64,000 nucleotides of DNA from Populus alba (GCF_005239225.2 NC_133295.1:4464001-4528000), one strand, 5' to 3'. Shown: positions 24,606 through 37,689, counted from the first letter of the stretch. Numbers and translations: made by a program. Notes: generated by a model not told the origin, from the sequence alone.

Positions 24606-26529
24606 TCATGTTTATATTATTCTTGGGCATGAGTTGTGATGAATGTTAGGGATATGTTAAGGCTTTTAAATTAATAATTAATTATGAGGATTTTAATAAA
24701 TATGCATGATCCTTTTTACTTCATATTTTTTCAATATTAAAGATTAAGATGATTGTATTTTTTAATCAAATTAATATCAAATAAATGTGTATTTTATGTT
24801 ACTATTAAGGTATGTATATATCATATTGTATTAAAAAAATCTAAATACTATACAAATATATTTATATAATATAAATATGTATTTCAGGTTAGGTAAGTTT
24901 CAGATTAGGTTTGAGCGAGCTTTAAGTCTGGTTTGATAATATTCCATACTATATTCACTATCCATTAAGTTCAAAAAATACTTATTCATTCAAGTTGGGT
25001 CAGGTCAGCATCTATCGAGTTTGGATTAAATTGTTATCCCAATTCAATTGCAATTTCTCAGTTTTATGTTTTATTGGCATTGTTGTTCAAGTTTTTTTAG
25101 TTTTTAATTTAATTCTTCAATCATATTTTTTGTTGTTTTCTTTCTTCCAGTTTGACCATTGTTATTTTGATTTGTTTTTTCTTTTATTATAACTATTTTT
25201 CAATTCAATTTAAACCTCTAATTAAAAATTTAAAAACCCTCTAATTAATGTTTTTTTTCACCCTAATTTTTTTAGATCCTTTTGTGTAATTGATTGTTTT
25301 TTTCTAGTTTCATATTTCGACATTTGATTTTTTTGGGATTCAACTTCCTATGATTTTATCGTTCTGAATTAGATTTTTTTTAGCATTGGTTTGTGATTGT
25401 CTTCAAAAAACATTTCTATGAGTTTATCTCAATCTCATGATCTAAGTCACATGTTTTTTCATGCCTTTTCCCATCTATTTATTTTTGTTTTGTACAAATT
25501 AAATTTATTTTTTAAAAACAAAAATATTCTTTTTAAAATAATATTATTGATATGTTCGGCCTTGCAAAATATATTTTTATGGAAAGAGTTTATTTTATCA
25601 GTTTTATTTATATTTATCTTTTAAGTCATTGGTTTTTTATGGTGTAGATTTATTTTTTATTGATTTAAATAAAAAAAAGTTCAATAAATGCAATCTGGTG
25701 AGTGTTTCATTTTATATGATTTAATTTCTTGATCAAGATTTATCTTTTAATTTTTTTTATTAAATATTTTATTTTTTTATTTAAAAAATAATTATTAATT
25801 TATTTAATTAGATATTTTCATAAAATTTATTAAAAACAAATTATAACATAGCTAGTGACAATCAATTCCATGACACGTACATATTTTGTGCCTCCTTGAA
25901 GAGTCCAACCCATATAAAGACAACACCGATCTAGCCCCATTCCTGATCTGTTTTTATCAAACCGCCGTTCCGTCGGCGGCTCCGGTGAGGGGCTTTCAAG
26001 CCATGGGCCTAGGAATTGAGAGGAACCTTTTGTTGAAGACATTATGGGACCTCGATGAGAGAATATAATCATATCATTGTTTGACGAGCTGTCAGTGTTC
26101 GTGGGTCATTCGTGATGCTTGAAGGCACACCAAGACAGGCAAGTTCTTTCCACAGTGATAATGTTGCCAATCTTCTTTATGTATTTCTACTTGAAATTGC
26201 AGTAATAATTATTTTTTAAAATAATATTTATGTAATAATATACAAAAATAATATTTTTTTTAAAAAAAATTATTTTTGATAATAATAAATTAAAATAATT
26301 TTAAAATAATATAATATAAAAATTAAATTAAATTTATTTTGAAAAAATTTTGAAACATGAAAGTAAACTGTAACTTCTTTTCTTCTAGGAGATTATGTTG
26401 TTAACCTTTGATTAGTAATCGGTGACCTAATTTATGGTCCCGTGTAATTGATGATTAGAACAGTGCAAACTTTCTGTCTTTCAAGATGATTTATCAAGGC
26501 CCTTTTAAAATATGATGTAAACCGCCATT

Positions 26530-26705
26530 CATTAAAATTTAATTTTTTTATTAAAAATTAATTTTTTATATATTTTGGATTTTTTTGATGCGTTGATTTC
26601 AAAAATAATTTTTAAAAAATAAATATATAATATATATATATATATATTATTTTGATGTATTTTAGTATGAAAAACATTTTAAAAAATAACCACAACCATA
26701 CTCTC
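26530..26705. repeat. MITE-like AT-rich repeat
   Basis: It contains aattaattttttatatattt, tttgatgcgttgatttcaaa and an end block aataaccacaaccatactct, parallel to the copies at 16485 and 24410. Confidence 0.42.
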
Positions 26706-26787
26706 AAATAAACTTGAGCATTCATGAACAAAAACTTGAACTAAAATATGTTTTAGCATTTATTCCATGTTCATGGCTGAATAAAAA

Positions 26788-27013
26788 GCAACTTGTAAAG
26801 GCACTTGAGGTCTTGACCCAGCGGTTGAAGGGACTTGTTCCCTTCCTCTGCATCCTGGGTTCAAACCTTATCGTGCACGCCTGTCACCCCCACGATGCCT
26901 TACATGCTCATTGGGTTTGCAGGATGTTCAGTGAGCCGTGGGATTAGTCGTGGTGCACGCAAGCTGGCCCGGACACCTACGTAAATCAAAAAAAAAAAAA
27001 GCAACTTGTAAGG
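26788..27013 (+). mobile_element. SINE with A/B boxes, poly(A) and target-site duplication
   Basis: The element body is about 26801-27000. A gcaacttgtaaag target duplication sits at 26788-26800 and recurs as gcaacttgtaagg at 27001-27013, directly after a 13-base A run. Inside are an A-box-like block (gacccagcggttg) and the B box GGTTCAAACC at 26858-26867, the internal RNA polymerase III promoter of tRNA-derived SINEs. The tail shares the cgcaagctggcccggacacc block with other copies. This is the youngest-looking SINE in the window. Confidence 0.85.
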
Positions 27014-27940
27014 GATACATGTACCTTACCTAAGCTAACTTATATCATTTTTAGAAGTTTAGAATTGGATGTAGTAATGATTGTGTTTTTTTTTTAAAAA
27101 AATTTAAATGTATTAAAATAATATTTTTTTATTTTTAAAAAAAATATTTTTGACATTAACATATCAAAGTAATCTGAAAAATATAAAAAATTTTAATTTG
27201 AAAATAAAAAAATATCAAAAAAATATTTTAAAAAAATAAAAATAAACAATATCTCATCATTGCCATTTGCAGCTATGATTCATCTAAAGTAAGGAAAAAA
27301 AAATCATTTTTTTTAAATATTTTTAAAAAAACAAAAATAAACAATACCTCGTTATTGCTATTAGCAGCTTGTAGCCATGTGATTCATGTGAAAGTGTGCG
27401 GCACTGTAATAGCTTTTGCTAAAGATATTTTTTAAATTATTTTATAAAATATGTTTCAAAATTTTTTATAATTTTTATATGTTAACATTAAAAAATTTTA
27501 AAAATGTATTATTTTAATATATTTTTTAATTAAAAAAAACATTTAAAAACTTGTACATGTCACAATTCTTATACTCATTTTCCAAAAGTTATTCCATTTT
27601 ATTTTTTTTAATTTCTATGCAAATTAAATGTTAGCCATAGTGCAACAATAAATCCCAAGACCATCCATTTTAATGAATTGTAATTCAATTAGTGAAATTG
27701 AATTAAACACTTCGAATTTTTTTTTCAAATTAGTTTTAATATTCGAGAAGAAAAATATCCCAACTGAATTTTTCAAAAAGGAATAGAGACAAATGTAACC
27801 CCCAAAGGGCCAAAATTACTATTTTTTTTCTTCTTTTTTTTGGGACAAATCGAATTAGACAAGTAGTCAAGTAAAATAAAACTAAATAACAGGAGCCAAA
27901 GGAAAAGGGCAAAACAATAAATAATTTTAAAATGCTAGTA

Positions 27941-28824
27941 TTATCCAGTGCCACCACTGCAGATCCCAGTAAGTGAAACCGGAAATCGCCAAAGAGCGCC
28001 AGCCGTTGACGATGATGACCCACCATCATCAACAACATCTGCAGGTGGCAAAACCCTGCCATCAGCAAATAATAACCGTCCATTCACTCCTCCGTTCCTC
28101 GGCTGCTCTGCCACCATCACACCTTCAAGCTCCGCGGCGGCATCACCGAACCTCCTTTCCACCTCCAGAAATTCACCCAGAGAAGCCGGCTTAGCCCCAC
28201 CTCCATCCCGGCACAGGCTCCACCACCTCCGCCTCCTCCGCTCCGCCACCGAAGAAGCCGCCAGATTCCTTCTCTTCTTGGTGTTCCTCCTGGGGTTTCC
28301 ACCGTTCGCGGAGGCGGTTACCGTGGAGGAGGCTGCGGCGGGGTGACGGTGCTGGGATGGTGCTCTGAAAGTGATGGCAGTGAATGTGACACCCATTAGA
28401 GTACCTAATGTAGTGCTTCTATCATGGAAAAAGGACCCTGTAGACTGCATAACAACAGGTCAACAGCATAACAAGAGCAGAATCAAGAAATGGTGTAACT
28501 TAAAAGGAGAACAAGAATACGAAGAGCAAGAAACGCTAAACCAAAAAAAAAGAAGAAGCAAAAAACAAGAAAATCAAGAAATGAGTACATGCAAAAAAAA
28601 AAAAAAAAAAAAACAAAGAAATTAAAGAAATGGGACAATTAAAGAAAAGAAAAACAAGAGCAAGAAAGGCAAAGAAATGGTAAAAATCAAAGAAAGGTTA
28701 AATCTTGAAGACTGAATATTGAGAGAAAGTGATTGCATACCTCGGTGTCAAGATCGGAGGAGGAGATGGAGGAGTTGGTGGGGGAAGATGGAGGTGGAAG
28801 GATATCGTTTGTTGGATCCAACAT
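27941..28824 (-). CDS. Plant-specific protein of unknown function, STGSFFHD motif (At3g17950-like)
   Basis: Two exons, 28824-28741 and 28444-27941, separated by a GT-AG intron of 296 bases, join in frame into 195 residues. Exon 1 encodes MLDPTNDILPPPSSPTNSS and ends in SSDLDTE. Exon 2 continues STGSFFHDRSTTLGTLMGV. The motif DLDTE-STGSFFHD-STTLG-LMGV split over an intron at that point is a signature of a plant family with no known function that I recall from Arabidopsis At3g17950. The rest is low complexity: a basic patch (RRNTKKRR, ERRRRRWW), then ASLGEFLEVERR, which matches the family's second conserved block. No transmembrane segment is seen. The basic patches could act as nuclear signals (inference). 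The start is the only Met upstream in frame within the exon. A CT-rich leader lies at 28850-28863. Confidence 0.72.
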
Positions 28825-30669
28825 TTTTATCCAAGTCCCTACTTTACTCTCTCTCTCTCTCTTGTTTGGGCAAGTTATACTGTGGCAGTCATATATTTCT
28901 GTCTTGTAGGAGCCGAGTTTAGTGTTTTGAAGTACGACGAGAGGACAGGCTGCAACTCTGCAAGATTAGAGAGATGGTGATAGATGGGATTTCAGAGCTG
29001 TGTTTCTGAAATGAAATTTAACAAAGAATTTGATCTTTGTTTTTGGCTTTTCTAATATTTTATGTGTATGTCAGAACAAGAATTCACAACTTTTTATAAA
29101 CTAATTAACACATCCTTTCCTTTATCTACATCAATCTAACCAATTTTTAAGACATTGATTAATGATTATTGCCGGAGGTTGCTACTGTTTCTTTCACTTC
29201 AAATGTCTTATTAACCAATTTCTAAGTCAATGATTATTTCAGATTCAATGTCATCATTATCTTTAAATACTCTTGGTGATAATGTTCGTTTTCGTAGGTA
29301 TTTGTAGCGTATTTGGCTACATTTGTCCATTTGAAAATAAACCATGTTTTTTTTTTTTTTTTGGAGAAATAGACCTACGAATAATCCAAGTAAACTAATT
29401 GATAAACTATGGAAGATCCTCCACTTTACCACGCATTTGTTTTCTGTTGACTAGTGGTGCCGACACCATTCATTGACTAGGATGTTTCATGAAAAACAGT
29501 ACACGGATGCCCCATGAAAATTATGAAGATTCTTAGGTCACAAGTTAAAAACCTTTCAAGAACTATGATAATCTCTCTTGGGAGACACCAGTGGAGGAAA
29601 TTTGGCCAGGACACTTGGGGATGTTTGGACAATTGGAATACATGTAAAGCAAACTTTCTAAAAAGGTTTTATAAAGCTATGTATACATGTGTTTTGTAGA
29701 GAACATTCAAGTTTGAGCAAAACTAAAGAATTCATCCTTTTCCTCTCCTCTAAGAAAGAAAGAAAGATGACTTGCCTTAAGGCTAAGATTGTTTATATAT
29801 TCTTGAACCCAAGTGGATGTGTTTTTTGCATCTAATAGAAATCGATGATTCGAAAAGAAGAAAATAGTTCTAACTTGATTTCTACATAATATACTTGTAT
29901 CGCTCCGGCAGTTCTTTCCGATTGGCATCTTGAATTAAGGGGCCAAAATATGGCTGCTCATCCGGCTGTAGGCAGAGCTCAGGGTGCCGGCCAATGGATT
30001 TCTAGAACCTAGATCAATAAAATATAAAGAGGGGAAGGGGATGCTGCTTTTTTTATCAGAAGACACCAGTCGACAAAACACCCTCTTAGCTTCAAATAAA
30101 AGCATAGCAGGCAGATTGGACAGTGTACTTGATTTTGGCAGTGCACTCCCAACTGGAAAGCAAACTTTCGTTTTCCTTTTCAAAAACTTTTGTACGTGCC
30201 TCCCCTGTCATTCTACTAGGCAAGAGGGATGGTGTTGTCCAGATAGCAAGCAATGTTTCAGATACAGCACCCACACAGCAACAAAAACAGTAAAACACCA
30301 TTTAAGACTTGGTTGCAGTAGAGCAACCAAACTAGAAGGCTTTCAACTAGGGCTGATTTTACCCACTTTTTGTTGGCGCCCCTTCGAGAGATCATAATCG
30401 ACTAGAAAGCCAACTTAGGGTTGGAAAGCTCATCAGCAGATCTAATGTGAAGGGGGCATGAAGAACCATGCATTGCAATAATTGTAAAAAAACTACTGTA
30501 TGCAACAAGGACATGTAACGATTTTGATCAACCTATATACTTCTTTGTTATAAACAAAGAGCTAATGTACGACATCAGGATCAAGACCAAGTTTTAAGAA
30601 ATTTATATGCCAGTGATCTTGAAAAGAATCCAATCCTAGCCTGAAACTATCAAATCATAATGAATCCAT
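28825..30669. other. Intergenic region, no recognised gene
   Basis: It includes the promoter and leader of the 27941 gene (CT run at 28850-28863) and unremarkable AT-rich sequence. A less AT-rich stretch at 29930-30420 has open frames on both strands (longest 137 codons, 29984-30397) without any recognisable domain. The last part is the 3' flank of the HARBI1/ALP1-like gene. Confidence 0.45.
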
Positions 30670-32213
30670 CTACATGGTTGATAAATCACTTATGTAGTCA
30701 TCCCAAATCTCACCTGAAATTGAGTCACGCAACTGGGAACTAAATTCTAGCTGTTCTGTATCAAAAGCAACGTCCAAAGCTGGGTTCTCAACTTGCATAA
30801 GTGGATGTTCCACCTCTAATGGGGGCAAGGACTCCTCCATTTGCAGTACAGTATCATGTTCATACATTTTAAAAATCAAATCACCTGGTTTCTCCCTACG
30901 TATGTAATTGTGTAGCGCACATGCTGCTACAACCAACTTAACCTGTGTTTGTAAGGGGTATGGAGGAGCCGACATCAGTATAGGGAAACGTGACTTTAGA
31001 GCCCCAAAACTACGATCAGTGGTGTTTCTTAGTACTGCGTGCCTTTGATTGAATAGTTCTCTTGAATCTCGAGGAGGATAACCACCAGAATACTCATTTA
31101 AATGACAAGAGATCCCATTGTATGGAGCTATGAATCCTGGCATATTACTATATTTGTTGTCCACAAGGTAGTACTTCCCTACATTGTCAATTTTTCAACC
31201 AGCAATAGGGGCAAAAGAGTACTAAATTAGTTGAAGAAATAAAAATGATTACATAAATTGGCATCAGAAATCCTCAAAGGCACTTTAAAAGGAAAAAGGT
31301 AAAAGTCATATATATATATTAAAAAAGGGACCCTCAAAAGCTGCATAATTATGGCATTTCGCTAGGGTGGACAAATAAACTTCTAGTGAGCTAAGATGTG
31401 AGAGAAACAAAATACCTTCAGGGACCTGCAACTTGTTCCGCCTCGTGAGTGCTGAGTTCAGAACTCGCAGATCTGATGCTGAGCCTTCCCATCCAGCTAG
31501 AACATAATGAAACCTCAGATCAAAAGAGCATGCAGCCAGAACATTTTGTGAAAGTAGTCCATTCTTATTACGGAAAGGTCCTTGCTCATCTATACCAACC
31601 ATCACTGGAATGTGTATCCTATCTACTGCTCCAACACAATCCTAGCAGCAAATAATTTATATTTAGATCGTCCAAAAAAAAGATATTGATTGAACTCAAA
31701 TTACTTTAGGATTACCTTAAAATATGGATAAAATCTAGGATCTTCCAAGATTTCTGGTGGAATATCGGATCCTGGAGGCTGAAAGAAATCTAATGAAATT
31801 GCCATGATAGCATTCAAAACATTGTTAAAATGGCGACTGATGGTTTCTCCTGAATATCGGAACAATTCTTGAACAGCTCGAGTGCGTAGATTATGGCCAA
31901 TAATGAACAAGAATATGGCTAATTGTTCCTCAATCTTGATTCTGTTCGTATGGCGTAGTAGGCCCTTGCTGTGCAGAATATCACATAACTTGTAGAATGC
32001 CTGCTTATCCATACGAAAATTTTCAAGACAGTGGTCACTTTGACCGCTTAGAACCTCATCTACAAATTTGGTACCATTAGGTAAACTTAGTTCTTTGGGC
32101 ATATAGTTACTGAAAACTCCATCCTTTTCATCATCAGAGTTCTCCATGGAAAAATCAACCTCTGCACTTAATATATGTTGATCAGACTCATCATGTGAAA
32201 AGCACGAAACCAT
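30670..32213 (-). CDS. HARBI1/ALP1-like protein (PIF/Harbinger transposase-derived DDE nuclease)
   Basis: Three coding exons, 32213-31716, 31641-31416 and 31178-30670, have GT-AG introns and join in frame into 410 residues. Residues about 60-130 (NFRMDKQAFYKLCDIL, RAVQELFRYSGETISRHFN) form the helical N-terminal domain (DUF8040 type). The rest is a DDE_Tnp_4 fold: DCVGAVDRIHIPV with D173, GWEGSASDLRVL with D223, then YLVDNKYSNMPGF and RNTTDRSFGALKSRFPIL. In active PIF transposases the last motif has Glu (N-IER-FG); here it is Asp296. The gene has introns and an upstream leader exon, and no terminal repeats flank it, so it looks like a host gene of the ALP1/HARBI1 group. ALP1 is known as a Polycomb-associated antagonist; that role here is inference. 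The start at 32213 lies just after a splice acceptor (TTTGTACAG). Confidence 0.85.
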
Positions 32214-32221
32214 ACACTTAA

Positions 32222-34480
32222 TTACTGTACAAACCAGGACAAAGCATAGAGGGAACTGTTGGAGAATAATATAAATTATATCTTGGAGTCTCATCTAATA
32301 ATTTAAGCTTTTGGGTTGAGATGGCTTTTAACAAGGTATCAAAGTCTTAATGAACAAAGAATCATAAGTTCGAATCTCACCACCACATTCTAATTAATAA
32401 AATTAAGCACAAGGTAATGATGGAATTGTGCAAGTTCCAAGTCCAAACCTAATAGCTTAAGCTTTTGGGTTTAAATAGTTCTTTGATAGAAACAAGACAA
32501 CACAAAACAATAGTGGAAATAAGAAACAACAAAGCCACAATTTAGAATAGAGCACACTCAATTGAGAAGAGAATAATAAAATAACAAAGAGAACATGATG
32601 CAGGTGAGTCAATCATCTTGAATTAATGTTGGAAAATAGGCGAACCTGGATGAAGGATAGATTCAACAACAAGCCTGTTTTACTAGAAAGTAAATGGAAT
32701 GAAATCAAAAAATCTACTACTGAATACACAAATGCCATGCTCAAATTGTACCATGCAACAGCATCTTGCTTGTAAAACATCTTGTGATCTATGAAAAATG
32801 TATCATAAGAAAAGGCATTAAACAAAAGGAATGATTGAAAAAAAAAAATAAAGAGAATATGATATGTGTGTTCCCCCAGGAGGCATAAACCTTTCATGTC
32901 CCTGGGATCTATGAAAAAGCTTCATGAGTATTACTTTAGAAGGTTGCAGAAAATGGGTAGTGGCAAGAGACACTGAGGCAATCACAGAAACAAGATATTT
33001 GCCATTTCCAACTTTTCCATGTCCTTTTTTCTTTCTGGCTTAAGTCTGGAAAAACTGATCTAAAGAGAACTTTATTAAACAGATGCTATAGATTTAAATC
33101 ACATCCCAGGAGCCACCTCGTTCAGCAATCTTGCAAATAGTGTCATATAATAGTTATATTGGCATGTTTGTCTTCTATTAATTAAAATTCTATTTATTTA
33201 AAATAGGCTGAAGAAGTTCCATGCCTCACATCCAAAGGCACACATCTCAAACCTCACGAAAAAAGAGTGTTTTTGAGCATGTCTTCAGTTTTATCACAAA
33301 GTTTGAGGTGGGTTTTATGCAAAGCCAAAAGGGAAAAGAAATTCATTTACTGATAGAGAAAAAAGAAAATCCGACTTTAAAGAGTTAAAGAGTCTTTTGA
33401 GTGAGAAACAAAAACCTTTTATTACAGAAAAAAGATATTGAACCCACAATTTTTACAAACGAGAAATAAATGCTTCATGGCTATGTTCATTGGAAGTGGT
33501 ATACAAAGTGCTTGAAGAGGCAATGCTGAAGCACAAGCTCTAGAGGCCAGGTCTAAACACTGACGTAGATATGACGTCCAGTACAAAATATTTACAGCAA
33601 TATCTTAATACGGAATTGTTATCCCATACTCTTTCCAGCAGCTCAAAGCCAAATTCCTGTGCAACTCACTACAGCACAGGAATGTTCATATCAACAATAG
33701 TTGACATAATAATCACCATTAAATGGCTTGGGCAGGCAATAGAGGTTGAAGAAAAAATAAAAGGAAACGCATGCAATGCATATCTCAATAACATTATTAT
33801 AGCAATCAATATCCAACTCACCAACCTCTTTCATCCCTTTAATTAGTTCATTCACATTGGTCGTGAAAATCTCTGTTTAGCCTAAAATTGCAAGAATATG
33901 TGAGGCTATAGTAGCCTTCCATTACAGTTGATTGTAAATTCAATTTTCTCATCGTCATTAACACCTTGAAAACTTTAACAATGCTTTCTAATGAAACCAA
34001 CAAGAAAAAAAAAACAAAAAAAAAAAAGGTAAACAAACCAAATTAAAATGGTCCTCGTAAAACCATCTAAACAGACCAAAATAAAATGATCCTAAAAAAA
34101 TTAACTGATATAATTGATATGGGTTTTAAGCATTGACAAGTAAAACCCACAAACAATCAAATTTCTCTCATTATAAAATAATTAATAAATGAATAAAAAT
34201 CGTCAAGGCTAATCACCTGCATTACAGTTAATTACATCAAATTCTTATTCAAATAATATAAAACTACGAGCCCGATTTTGAAATTCAATTTCACATCTTC
34301 TCATTTGATAATGAGTTAAAACAGCCCAGAAACAGTTTATTTACTCTTCAAAATTCAAAAAATAAAAAACTTATGACAGACACCATACCTGGAATCGTAG
34401 AGTTCAAGCTGCAAAACGACGTGTCGTGCAGCTCCCGTTTGAGAATTGGTGAGGAGTGTATCTTTCAGTGACTAAGGAGG
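32222..34480 (-). other. Non-coding leader exon and long leader intron of the ALP1-like gene
   Basis: On the minus strand a donor CCAG|GTATGG at 34389/34388 and an acceptor TTTGTACAG just above 32222 suggest an untranslated first exon at about 34480-34390 and an intron of about 2.2 kb. The intron contains a dispersed repeat at 32256-32480 and no open frame that I recognise. The start of transcription is not determined. Confidence 0.5.
32256..32480. repeat. Dispersed repeat, copy 2 (related to 4100-4345)
   Basis: It starts tgttggagaataatataaat and holds aagcttttgggttgagatgg, aaggtatcaaagtc, a B-box-like gttcgaatctc, aaaattaagcac and gtgcaagttccaagtcc. The aagcttttgggtt block recurs at the end. 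It may be a SINE or a solo-LTR derivative. Confidence 0.45.
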
Positions 34481-34804
34481 GGATTGAAAATGACTAGCAA
34501 CGTCTTCGCTTCTCTTTGTGCTGAGTGCGAGAAAGGGATTTTTCAAGAGTTTGAAGGTTTTTTTTAGCTACTGCCTTTTGCCACTTGACAGAGTTTTGGG
34601 CAGAGGGACTGTTGGAGAAGGTTTTAATGTAAGTTTTCACCCATAAACTATTGAGCTTGTGAATATTGATACTTATACTATCAATTTGATCAATTATGTC
34701 ATCAAACTCTGGACACATGTTGTCCCTCCATTGGCCTCTTTTTTTTTTTTTTTTTATTCTAAGGCATCTCATGCCAATTTGCATGTCAACCATGATTAAT
34801 AAAT

Positions 34805-34985
34805 GGTAAAATTTATTTTTAAAGTATTTTTTTATTTGAATATATATTAAAATAATTTTATAAATTATTTAGAATTTATTTTTAATATTAATACGTAAAA
34901 AATCACTAAAAAATATAAAAAAATTAATTTAAAAAAAGTTAATTTAATTTTTCAAAAATATTTTGAAAATAAAAAAACAAATATG
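34805..34985. repeat. MITE-like AT-rich repeat
   Basis: It contains aaagtatttttttatttgaa, tatattaaaataattttata, attttaatattaatacgtaa and an A-rich end, in the order of the intact copy at 56661. The terminal repeats are lost. Confidence 0.42.
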
Positions 34986-35618
34986 CTCTAATTTCCCTCC
35001 TTGAAATATCTTGGGAGCGCGTCCTCACGTTGCCTTGTATTTAGAAAAAAAAAAAATCAATATTTTTCACTATATATTGGCCTCAATCCTCATAGTTTAA
35101 TTTGACTATTATATTAATGGGTTAAACTTCGACTGTGGATCGAATTCTACACTAGAAATTCATTTTTTTGGTAATTTGAAATAATTATTTTTATAGATAA
35201 TAATGAAAATTAAATCCACTTTCAAAAATAATTTCAGTTTTTTATAGTAGAAAGTATTCTTTAAATTTTTAGACAAAGAAAATTCAATAAATTGTTAAAA
35301 TTAGAAAATAAAATGGAATGTTCTAGAAAATTGTGGAGATCCCTAAAGAGATTCACAAGGTTTTGCATGTATAATTCCAGTGTAGTTCTCAAATTTTTAT
35401 ACATATGGTTCCTAAAATTAGGTTATATATCATACATTCAATCATACAAATATTTGAAAAGCTATACTGAAACAATATAATATTTATATGATATTTTTTA
35501 GGGCCTACAACAGAATAAGCATTCAAAATTTTCTTTTTTAATTTTGTGTTTAATAAATTAAACTTATTTATTATCATGCAAGATTAAATAAAAATTAACA
35601 AAAAAAAAAAATAATTAA

Positions 35619-35783
35619 GGGATGTAGCTTAATTGATCAGATTCTATATTTACTTTTTAGAGGTCACCAGTTCAAGTCCCATAAATCTTAAGTCAATTGA
35701 AGTTTAATATGTCGTTAATTTTAGAGTCCGTGGAATTAGTCGATGCACGTAAGCTGGTCTAAATATTACATTAATCAAAACAT
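35619..35783 (+). mobile_element. tRNA-derived SINE
   Basis: The head is gggatgtagcttaattgatc, the B box GTTCAAGTCC is at 35670-35679, and the tail blocks are agtccgtggaattagtcgat and gcacgtaagctggtc. It is the clearest copy of the family also seen at 20587 and, inverted, at 23328. A (TA)n run follows in place of a poly(A) tail. Confidence 0.7.

Positions 35784-35789
<6 letters not shown>

Positions 35790-35815
<26 letters not shown>
35790..35815. repeat. (TA)n microsatellite
   Basis: About 13 TA units directly downstream of the SINE. Confidence 0.9.
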
Positions 35816-37160
35816 TCTAACAAGAACTTAGCCAAAACTATTGGAATGGAGAGAAAAACAAGAAAGAAGCAGTGAAGTCAAATAATAGTAGATAGATCGG
35901 GCTGAAGCAGAAAGAACAAAAGAATGAGCATCTCAGATCCATAAAGAAAAATAACGGAATCAATGCAAGGAAAAACAAAAACAAATCAAATATCATACAT
36001 AAAATGAAAGTAGATTAGCTATCTAACCCGTACTTCGATATATTTTTTCACTTTAAAAAAATTCAAAATATAAATTTAAAAGTTTATACAAGCATTTAAT
36101 TAAAAAAATTGACAACTGCCTATGTAAATAAATAAATAAATAAAATAATTAACAATAACCAAAAAAAAATTGAAAAAATTGAGAGGTGAGATGGATTAAG
36201 ATATTCGATCACATAAAAAAAACATTTATCCGATTGTGTTTATTGAACTTACTTATTTAAATCAATAAAAAATAATAAAAATAGAAACATAAATAAAACT
36301 GATTGAATAAATTCACACCCTAAATAAATATTACACAACGCCAAACATATCATAAATATTATTTAAAAATAAATACCTTTTATTTTGAAAAATGAAGTTC
36401 ATTTGTATAAAACAAAAGTAAAGATTATAGATGAATTAGAATAATATCTTGAAAAAAAAAACATAAAAAACAATTTAAAAACGCTTATATTTAAAAAATA
36501 CATGCAAAACTCATAAATTAAGCCATAAGACTTGAATAAATCCATATAAAAGAAATTGAAGATAATCACAAAACTAATATTTTAAAATAAATAATGTAAA
36601 ATGATAAGATCTTATAAAGCCAAATCCCCAACAAATCAAATGTCAAAAAATAAAACTAAAAAAAAAATTACACAAAAGGATTTAAAAAATAATTAAAAGA
36701 ATGAGGGTGGAACTTAAAAGAAGAATAGAGGGAAAACAAAAAATTTCAATTGGACGGTTAAATTGAATTGAAAAATAACTTTAACAAAAAAAAAATCAAA
36801 ATAATGAGGGTCAAATAAAAAAAAATAAAACAACAAAAAATTTGATCGAATGATGAAATTTAAAGCCAAAAAACAATTAACAAAAGGGCTAAGAAAAAAA
36901 AAAAGGACCGAAATAAAGAAAAAATATGAGAAATTATAATTGAAAAACTAAATTGAAAACAAACAAAACTTTTATAAAAATAATATGAACAAAATAAAAA
37001 ATCAAAAGAATGAGGACTTAAATTGAAAGATCAAAGGGAAATAAAACAATTGTGTTCTTTATTTGACAGGAAAGAGAAAAAAAAGAACAAAAAATAAACA
37101 TCAACGATAATTTGACCACCATACACCATCACGTGTCATGTCTTGTGAAATAGAACATAG

Positions 37161-37689
37161 TGGCACATTCAAATATATGGTGGAAGGTTGGGTTTGGTTG
37201 CTGGGTGGTGTTGAATGTATCGTCTAAATGGTGTTGATGTCACCCACTCGTTAACGAGTGATTAACTCGTGCTAGCAGCTTTCTTGATTGTGGGCTTTTT
37301 TTAACTTTTCGTATTATGTAAATCTTATTAAATAGTAAAAATCCTTTCTTACCCCCTAGAATCAAACAAATGTTAGGCCGTTGGACAATGTTTTTTTTTT
37401 TTTTTTATGTATAATTAAAATACGTATTTGACCTTAGAAAAGAAAAAAAAAATAAGATTTACTTACAGGGTGTTTTTTGTATTTCCACATGCATTTTTGG
37501 GTTATAATTAGGTTTATCAGAGGCATTTTGATATTTTTCACATTGACTTTTAAATTTTTTAATCAAGAAAGCTACTAGCACAAGCTAATCACACGTTAGC
37601 GTGTGGGTGACATCAGCACCATTTAGATGATGCATTCAACACCACCCAACGACCAAACCCGACCTTCCACCATATCTTTGAATGTGCCA
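37161..37689. mobile_element. Foldback/MITE with about 129-base inverted arms
   Basis: The left arm 37161-37289 and right arm 37561-37689 are reverse complements at roughly 90 percent by eye. Shared blocks include tggcacattcaaa, atatggtggaaggt, gggtggtgttgaatg, gatgtcaccca and agctttcttgatt. The 271-base centre has no open frame of note. No target duplication is obvious. It is a non-autonomous inverted-repeat element of unknown superfamily. Confidence 0.82.

Larger units (their letters stand above)
21910..27940. other. Six-kilobase repeat-rich intergenic stretch
   Basis: It holds a (TCC)n run (22607-22634), several degraded AT-rich MITE-like copies (22225-22385, 24410-24605, 26205-26355, 26530-26705, 27080-27240, 27420-27560), a minus-strand SINE at 23328-23488 and a SINE with target duplications at 26801-27000. 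A GC-richer patch at 25880-26140 has short open frames on both strands that I cannot identify. I see no gene. Confidence 0.5.

Noticed and set aside
25886..26068. Possible exon around RGFQAMGLGIERNLL
   Set aside because: It is short, without splice partners or recognisable family.
27948..28346. 132-codon plus-strand Pro-rich frame opposite the STGSFFHD gene
   Set aside because: The minus strand has a two-exon gene with conserved motifs; the plus frame is its shadow.
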